Assembly (NCBI GenBank): GCA_031257955.1
Contig: JAIRNQ010000105.1
Coordinates: forward strand, 1-8,262
DNA length: 8,262 nucleotides
Reading direction: 5' to 3'
Source: Deltaproteobacteria bacterium
Lineage (GTDB): Bacteria > Desulfobacterota > Desulfarculia > Adiutricales > Adiutricaceae
Of this stretch, positions 1 to 7,400 are shown one piece after another. Below the pieces are notes generated by a model. The model searched no databases. It saw only the letters and a program-made list of their open reading frames with translations, and was not told the origin of the DNA. Each line of letters opens with the position of its first letter. Position 1 is the stretch's first letter. The translations under genes and the position numbers were made by a program.

Positions 1-2
1 CC

Positions 3-69
3 AATCCCGGGGCCTTGGGTGCCTGGGCCCAATCCCGGGGTCTAATCCCGGGGCCTTGGCTGCCTGCCC
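3..69. repeat. GC-rich direct repeats built on aatcccgggg, downstream of the zinc-ribbon gene
   Basis: The decamer aatcccgggg occurs three times, at 3-12, 31-40 and 44-53. The first and third copies extend into a longer match: 3-25 and 44-66 agree over 23 bases with one mismatch (position 19 g against position 60 c). The middle copy is short. Each core contains the palindrome cccggg, and ttggg (15-19) can pair with cccaa (28-32), so transcripts could fold. The array starts one base after the zinc-ribbon stop codon (in its reading direction) and runs to the window edge, so it may continue outside. It has no T-run that would make it an intrinsic terminator. Its nature (intergenic tandem repeat, REP-like element or local duplication) is unresolved. 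Confidence 0.7.
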
Positions 70-1344
70 TTAGCCTTGGTCAACGGTTTCGACCGAATCG
101 TCGGCCTGGCCGTCTACCGGAACTTCGGCCCCCTCATCGGCCGAGACCGGTTGGTCGGATTCGGTCGGGGGCAGATCGCCCGGGGCGGGCGGGTGTATCA
201 AAACGTCCAGGCGGCCCGAGCGCTCGAAGCCGTCAATCACGATGGTGGCCTCGCGGCCCCGCCAAAAGATCTTTACCCCGGCCGGGATTTCGGCCGAGTT
301 GAAACAAGTTCCGGTCATCAGGAGCCCGGCGGTGGGTTCGTTGGTAATAATATCCAGGGCGGTTATGGACTGGCAAGCCTTGGGGGCCAACTGGGACACG
401 GCATACTTATAAACGCGGCTCTCGTGGCCGGTGAAGTCGACCTTGCGATCGACGAAAGTTTTGGCCACGGTGGCCGCCTGGATGGATTTAAGATCGTAGG
501 CCAAATCGTCCAAGCCGTAAGGGGCGGCCACGGTGGGTAAGGAGGCCTGTTGGAGGTCAGCCATGGAGTTGGCCGAGCGCCAGGAAGATCTCAGGATCAA
601 CGCCTCGGCCAAAAAAATCAATAGTAACGCGATTACTAAACCTATGCCCCAATAACGCCTAACTATGGGGGTTACGGGGTCGAGTATGGTTACTTCCAAC
701 TCTCCCACTTGTTCTTGGGACCATAAGCGATACATATGTGGCTTCGTCTCCTTGGCCTTTTGGCCCATGGGTCCGGCTTGGCGCTGGATTTTGCCGGGAA
801 CCGGCGGCTCGGTAAAGGATAGATCGTCTAATTTGATGATAAATCGTTCCGAACAGGAGGGGCAGGTAACCCAAGCGCCCTGTTTTGGTATCTTCGATAA
901 CGGGACGCGATAACGTCCCAGACATTTGGGGCAGACAACCGGCCTGGATGGGCCTTTGAACGGTGCCTCCCCGGAAGGGACCTGGGTCCGTCCCGGACCG
1001 TCTGGGGAAGATTTGGGTGACGAACTATGGCCATAATCATCAATGCCCGGGCCATCCGGGCCCCGCTTGGTCTGGCCAGGCCCTAACGGGCTTGGCCCCT
1101 GGGCTGACCCTCCGGACGGTCCTTGAGTCCCGGGACCGCGCGTTAAGGGATCCCCCTCTGGAGGTTCCTTAACGGAAAGGGCCCCATCAGGGGCTTTAAC
1201 GATAATCAGTTGGTTTTCGCAGGCCGAGCAAACGGCCTCTGTCTCGCCTTCAGGAAAAAGTGAAGGATCTACCGTACACATTTCGCCGCAAGAGGGGCAA
1301 ACTAGGTTAAAGATTGTCGGATCGGTGGCTTCCATAACGACCAT
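70..1344 (-). CDS. Single-pass membrane protein with two MJ0042-type zinc ribbons, function unknown
   Basis: This 424-residue protein has a clear modular layout. Zinc ribbon 1 has C16-x2-C19 and C39-x2-C42. A Pro/Gly/Ser-rich, probably disordered linker covers about 55-134. Zinc ribbon 2 has C138-x2-C141 and C161-x2-C164. A hydrophobic segment at about 233-251 (GIGLVIALLLIFLAEALIL) follows RR at 229-230, suggesting a cytoplasmic N-terminus and a periplasmic C-terminus. The C-terminal domain has two cysteines (C324, C347) that could form a disulfide. The last 35 residues are acidic. Each ribbon resembles the MJ0042 finger-like family (zinc_ribbon_4/5), found at the N-terminus of many deltaproteobacterial and other proteobacterial membrane proteins, some with DUF3426-like C-termini. 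I cannot name the C-terminal domain. The start at 1344 is chosen as the first ATG in frame. The ATG at 1335 (Met4) is an alternative, and neither has a convincing Shine-Dalgarno. The gene lies 67 bases after the pilY1 stop on the same strand and ends with TAA. A role in pilus function is only suggested by position. Confidence 0.85.
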   Translation of the reverse strand: MVVMEATDPTIFNLVCPSCGEMCTVDPSLFPEGETEAVCSACENQLIIVKAPDGALSVKEPPEGDPLTRGPGTQGPSGGSAQGPSPLGPGQTKRGPDGPGIDDYGHSSSPKSSPDGPGRTQVPSGEAPFKGPSRPVVCPKCLGRYRVPLSKIPKQGAWVTCPSCSERFIIKLDDLSFTEPPVPGKIQRQAGPMGQKAKETKPHMYRLWSQEQVGELEVTILDPVTPIVRRYWGIGLVIALLLIFLAEALILRSSWRSANSMADLQQASLPTVAAPYGLDDLAYDLKSIQAATVAKTFVDRKVDFTGHESRVYKYAVSQLAPKACQSITALDIITNEPTAGLLMTGTCFNSAEIPAGVKIFWRGREATIVIDGFERSGRLDVLIHPPAPGDLPPTESDQPVSADEGAEVPVDGQADDSVETVDQG

Positions 1345-1366
1345 GCTTGATTGTCGATTTAAACCC

Positions 1367-1397
1367 GGAGCGTTTCCCCCAAAGGGGGAAACGCGCC
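1367..1397 (-). terminator. Strong hairpin between pilY1 and the zinc-ribbon gene, possible terminator or attenuator
   Basis: Positions 1370-1380 (gcgtttccccc) pair perfectly with 1384-1394 (gggggaaacgc), giving an 11-bp stem with a three-base loop. Two more G-C pairs lie beyond one mismatch (1367-1368 with 1396-1397). In the direction of transcription it begins 17 bases after the pilY1 stop and ends 25 bases before the next ATG. The following minus-strand bases, tccgggtttaaatcg, contain only a three-T run, so this is not a classic intrinsic terminator. It could be an inefficient terminator, a 3' stabilising stem that uncouples expression of the two genes, or a protein-binding palindrome. The rest of the 67-base spacer shows no clear promoter. 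Confidence 0.55.
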
Positions 1398-1411
1398 AAG
1401 TTCATAACCTA

Positions 1412-4400
1412 TCATTCAACACCAATGGTGCTAAAGTCAAGCACTTCTCGCCAGGAAAGAACCCCGCCCTTGGGCATGGCTTCCTCCGGCAGCTTAATCA
1501 CGGTTACGGTACCGTCGCTGTTGACGGTCTCGAACTGCCCGCTCTTTTGTTCGTTGGTCCCGGTCATCACGAATATGGTCTGGGCCGAAAGGCCGTTGAC
1601 CGAGTAAACGTGATCGCTTACCGCCTGCAATCCACCCGAGTTGGCCGGGGCGTGGTAGGCCTGGAAGTTGTTGATGTTCTGGAAGGCCAGTTCCGAGAAG
1701 TCCGGCTTCGGGAGGCCCGTGTAGGCGTCGGTTATCATGGCGAAGCTGATGCCTATGCTGCCGCAGGAAACCGACTGGGGCAAAAAGGTGCTGAAGGCGA
1801 TGACCGAGCCGTATCGTCCGAAAAGATGGGTGGCGGCCATCTGGTGTATTACCATCTCATAACTGAGGCCTTCCCACCAGTCGCTGCCGTCGAACTGCTC
1901 GTCGCCGGGGCTATCGGGTTCGGTGGCGTCAACGTAGTTTTCCGAGTTGGTCTTAAGGGCCCGGCGGTAGCCGTTATAGGACGAGGACTTAATCTTCGCG
2001 GCCAGTGTGCCGTAGTCGCTGATGAACTCGGCACCGACTTTAGCCGGCCCATAAGTGCCGTTGGAATCCTTGGCCAAGATGGAAGCGTCGGGATAGACAA
2101 CCACGTTGGAGACGTCCACCAGGGAGCTTTCGCTTATCGGGGAGGACGAGAAGGCAAAGTCTCCATCGGCCGAGACCTTGTCCTTGATCCCGTATATGTA
2201 ATTTACGTGATTGAGGCGGCATTCCTTGGTGTCGCCTTGCCCCTCGCAAAGGCGGCTATCCTCTTCCGACCAGTAACGACCGGAACCGAAGAGTACCCAA
2301 AGGTTTTCGCCGTCATGCAAGGTGTTAACGGCGGCCGATACGGGCCGCTCGGAGTTAAAGAATAGCTTGAAGTTATTCTGCCAGCCGGACTTATCGATGG
2401 GAGCGCCTGAAGCGTTGGCCATGTTAAGGCGCCAGACCGAACCTTTATCCAGGTAACCGTAGTTGCCGTACTTGGAGGTTCCGCAGAAGTCGTTGCCGTT
2501 GTTGGAATCCAAAAAGGAACTGGTCTGGCTGGCGTTGGCCAGGCACAACAGCTCGGTATCCGGGGCCGATTGGTTAACGCTAAAGTAGGCCAGCGAGTTG
2601 CTCCAGCTGACGTCATCGCCGTCTTGGGTGACATTTTTCTTGAAAGCGTTCAGGACCTGGAAGTTGGTTATGAACGATTTCGGAAGATAGGTGTCCACCG
2701 TGGTTACCTGGGCGTTTCCGGTACCCGGGCCGCTTAGGGCGTCAAAGACGAAGAGCTTGGCCGACTGGTTACTGTGGCCCTGGTAGGCCCGGCGGCCCTG
2801 CTCGTTCAAGGGTACGGTAACGTCCGTGGCCTTGACGTATGTGTCGTAAGTCGGGCCGCTAGCCACGATGACATACCAATGGTCACCACTGGCCGTGTTC
2901 CTGACCACGGTCGGCTTGGCCACGACCAGGCCCATTTGCGGATGGGAGAAGCGCCACAAGAGAGTCGGCTCTTGATCGGGGTCGGTAATGTCTAAGGCGA
3001 AAACCTCGGAGTAAGAGTAGCTCGCGGGGGTGGTGTTGAGCTCGATGGCCCTTCCGCCGAAGCGCAAGCTGGATATGAGAATGGTCTTCCACTGGCCCGA
3101 AGAATTCTTCACTTCGACCACGGTCGGAGTCATGTCCATATAGTACGCGTGGGCGTAGTCGATCTGTTGCAGCCACTGCAGGTGCGGCAGGAGCGACTGC
3201 GGGATAAAAGCCCACATCTCGCGGCCCATGGCCCCGGTCACGCTTTCGGTGTAACCGTTATAGCCATCCTTAAGAGAGATGGGTCTACCCATGTTGATGG
3301 CATGAAGCATCCCATCGTTGGCGCCGACCACGGCCAGGTGGCGGCGGTTCTTGTGTTCCGCCTTGTAGAGGGCATAGGACTTATCGGCGTAAAGTATGTC
3401 GTAGCCAGAGAAGGGCGAACCGACGATGATGGGCTGGGAATTGATCACGTCGCCCAAACGGCAGGTAATGGTTTTACCTTTGTTGAGGTTAAACCAAGGC
3501 GAGACGGTTCTGCGAGATCTGTAGCCCGTTTGATCCACGCCCAAGACATAGCTCATCAATCTCGTGGCGTCGGTGGCGTTGGCCGCCCAAAGATACTTGG
3601 CCAACTGGGCTGGGAGGTTACCCGTCGGGTAGAAGAGGTTATTGTTGGAAAGTTTGGTCGGAAGCGGTGGAGTGACACCGTCCTGATGAAAGTAAACGCG
3701 GCGCTTGGAAGTGGCCGGGACGCCGAAATCTCTGGGCGACAAAGCATTGGAGTCGGTCAGATCCGAAAGGTTCCGGCTAAGGTTCCAAACCATTCTAACG
3801 TCCTCAAGGGTCTTGAAGACGGCCCGCGACGAGGTCTTACCCTTAAGGTTCTTACCATTCATGTCTGGATAAATCCTGGCCACGGTTTTGATGTCGGACT
3901 CGTCGCGGGCGTTGGCGCAGGCCAAAAACTCGCTGGAATCCAGGCGGGAACAATCGACGAATTCGATTATATAGTCGCCTTTGGAATTGTCGTTGCGCAA
4001 GGAATTGGCGTCGCCGTCAAAACCGCAGTTGAGATCCAACCGGCCGTTTTGGTTGGTGTCCTCCCGCATGTTGCCCCAAAGGTCGATGAAGAGGGCGTAA
4101 GTCCCGCCCAACCAACGGATCTCCGGGGTCTCCGGGGCCGAGGTCGGGGTGTGGATGCTCTGGTAGTAGGTCCTGACGGTAATGCCGCCGCCCAAGACCG
4201 AGTTAACCGAGGCGGAGGTGGCCGTTCCCACGTTCATCGAGCTCATGATCCGCTCAAAGGCCTCGGACAGCTTGTCTTTCAGCTCGGTCAGGTTGTTGGC
4301 GTAAAAATAATTGTCCGGGATGCCGTCGCCGTTGGGGGCGGGCAGGATGTCGTACTCGTTTTTCTCCGGTATGCCGTTGCGGTTCTCGTCGTTAAACCCG

Positions 4401-7400
4401 CCGTATTTGGCGGCCAGCCACAGCGGATCCGGGAGGTAGTCCGGGGGATCCATGCTGCCGGTAGACGGGAACCTGAAGAGCCTGGTCGCGGTCAGGGGCA
4501 GCCTGGCGCTGCCGCAAGTCGGCACGGCGTTGGAGTGCGGGGTGGCGTTGGTGTCGGTGATATAGCCGGGCATCATGGCATTTCCGGGCACGCCATTTTT
4601 AAAGAGCTTCGGTTCCACCTCGGCGGCCAGGAAGTTCATAGGCTCGTTGATTAGGGCTTGTCCCGGCTGGTAGCAGGTCGGGGGCGTGTTCAGGGGGTGG
4701 GCTATGGTCATCAAGCCCTTTTCCTGGCCCGTGGTCGGCTGGGGATTAATCCCATTGACGTTGACGTTGATGGGGCTTCCACCCATGTAGTTGTGCTCGT
4801 TCTGGATCTCTATGTAGGTACCCTCGGCGTCGGTCAGCGTCCTGGAAGGGTTATCCGCCTTGGAGCTGGGATAGCTAAGCCCGCCGTGGGTATAGTAGCC
4901 GATGTTGATAGGGTAAGCCCGGTCGGAGTTGTCTATTTCCTCAAACAAGGAATACATGAAAACGGCCACCCCTATGGCGTCATCGATCTCGTCGGGTTTT
5001 CCGACCTTCTTATAGATGTGGCCAGGATCGCCGATGTAACCGTAAACGTCCATGACCTCCTCATAACCGATCTCCTGGAAGGGGCGATCGATGAAGAGGC
5101 TGGCCGACTCGTTCTGGACGGTATCGTAATTGTCGTTGCTCGTCGGGTCCTTATATGCCGCGGCCCCGGGGAGCTTGTTGACCAGATCCCTTCTGGCGTT
5201 ACAGCCAGAGCTACTGTAGGGGGCGTTGGTCGAGGTTCCGCAAACCCAGGGATAGATGGCCCTGGCGTAGGATTGCATTAATGCGGGATCCGGATCGTAA
5301 TAGGTGGTCAGCTCGGCCACGGGCCTGATGAAATGGCCGGGCAGCTGGCTCCAGCGCTTGGGCATATAGGCGGCGATGCGGTAGTTCTTGGGCCGCTCGC
5401 CTGAAAGGATGTAGTTGGGCCGACCGGCGTGATCCCAGTTCTTGTAGACCCACTCCCGGTGGCGCTTGAAGGGGGCGGCGGCGTAGCGGCCGTCCTTGAA
5501 GTCGGCCAGGATCCTTTGCATGGCCAAGCGTTCCTTGGCGCTGCCGCAACCGGAAATCTTGTCACGATTGCTGGAATTGCACCTAGTGCCGGAGGCGCCG
5601 CTGGTGCTCATCTCGGAGGTGGTGTAATACTTGTTTAAGTACTTGGCCTGGTTGATGAAAGCGAAGGTAGCGTCCCGCTCGTCGTCACGGGAGGGATGGC
5701 CGGAATGGCCGGAGTGGCTGGAATTGTACCGGAACGACTCCACCAGGGCCGAGGGATTGGGGCCGCCTACGCACTCGCCCGGGTAGCACTCGCGGATAAG
5801 GTCAAAATAATAACGAACCGGGGCGTCCAGCTGGTAGTCCTCGCCCTCGCCCTCCAGGCGGCCGTTGAAACCGGCAAAGACGGCGCCGCTATAGACCCGG
5901 CCGTCGTCGTCGGCGCGCCACTGGATGATACTGGTGGTGAAGGGGCCCAGGTACTGGATGCCATAGGGCTTGGTGTCGCCGTTCTTGCAAAAACGGGGGT
6001 CGCCGTCGTTGCGACCGCAGGGGTGGGTGATACTCATGGCGATGGGGCTAACCGAGATGATCCGGCCCCGAGACTCCAGGTTAATCTTCGGGAAGATCGA
6101 GGGCAAGGCCACGGCGAAGGTCTGAACCTTGTTGCTGCTGCCGTCGAAGTCGTGGGTGTTGCCATAGTAGGCGGCCGCGGCCACGGCGTAGGTCCCGTAG
6201 GTTTGTGGCGCCGCCGGGCAAAGACCCCTGACGTCGGCCAAGTTATTCAAAACGCGCGGGACGCACAAATTTGTGTCGCCATCGGCCGCGTACTGGTGGG
6301 AGATCCCATTTTCCACCACGGCCCCGGCGGCCCCGGTGTTGGTGTTGGCTATGTAATATCTCTTGCCGGTCAGCCCCTCCAGGGTGGTCATGGTGCCCAA
6401 AATTTGGCTCATGTTAAAGATCTTGGAAAGGCCAGCCTGGTTATGGAACATATGCTCTTCCACAAAATTGAGGTTAAGCCTCGGGGTGCCGCCCAGGCCA
6501 GAGACGATTCCATGGGGCGTACCCGGGAGGGTGTCCCCGTCGTGACTGGGCGAGGTCGAGCTTAAAAGCAATATGACCGGTTTTAGGCAATCGCCGCCGT
6601 GGCTGAAGAGCGGGGACTGCCAAGCGGCGTAAGAGGAGGAGCCCAGCCTGGGCAAATCGATTAATTCCGTGTTATCCATCCCGGTCGGCCAGTAAGAATA
6701 GTTGGAGTTGGTGTTTTTGGCGAAATACAAAAGGCCGGCGTAGAGCATCTCCCCGATGGGGTTACCGAAGTTGCTCTGGAGGGGATCGGCCCAACCCATG
6801 CGGCGGTTCCTTAATTCTGTGTCGATGGCCGTGCGTTTTTCGTTCCAGGGATCCAAGCGGGGCTTGGTCAACTGGACGATGCTGTCGAACATCTTAAAGA
6901 CGTTGTTGGCCACCGTCCCGTTATAAGTACCGCTCGAGCTGATTTGGTGCCTTATGGAGGTCACGTTCTGGCGCAGGAAACCGGCGTCCCAACGGTTGAC
7001 GTTACTGAAGGCCCCGGTGAAGAGGCCAAAGAGGGCTTGGTCGAGCTCGGCGTATTTTTGCAAAAGCCCGGTCGGCTTGAAGCCACTGCCGTACCTCTGG
7101 CAATAGTCGCCTTTCTCCAAAAGAGCGTCGTCGCTGACCTGGGCCTCTTTGGTCGGCCTGACCCAAGCCGGGTCGGGCCGTGAAGTGTCGATGTGGTTAT
7201 AAAAATCCACCACCTCTTTCTTGGTCAGCGGCCGGCAGGCCTCAACCACCACTTCCACGTCGTCGGTTTTGTAATTGTCGGCAAAGGAGTTTAGGACGAA
7301 GTCCAGAGGGGTATACTGGTTTCTGTACTTGGGGACGTAGTAAGCGCTAAAGGACCTAAAACCCTCGTGGTTGGTCACGTCTTCTTTCTGGCGCATGAAC

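Noticed and set aside
76..540. Plus-strand open frame opposite the 3' part of the zinc-ribbon gene
   Set aside because: It is fully antisense to the better supported membrane protein. Its translation is Gly-rich and has no motif.
1325..2365. Plus-strand open frame of about 346 codons overlapping the pilY1 3' end and the spacer
   Set aside because: It is antisense to the pilY1 C-terminus, with Gly/Val-rich composition and no domain. It also runs through the hairpin, which argues against selection for coding.
3149..4654. Long plus-strand open frame of about 500 codons opposite pilY1
   Set aside because: It lies wholly antisense to clearly conserved pilY1 coding sequence. Its translation is low-complexity, rich in Gly, Val, Arg and Ala, with no recognisable domain, as expected for a shadow frame in GC-rich DNA.
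5696..6565. Plus-strand open frame of about 289 codons opposite the pilY1 middle section
   Set aside because: Its translation has the same shadow composition (Val/Ala/Gly runs). The opposite strand carries continuous PilY1 sequence with ordered cysteines and family landmarks.
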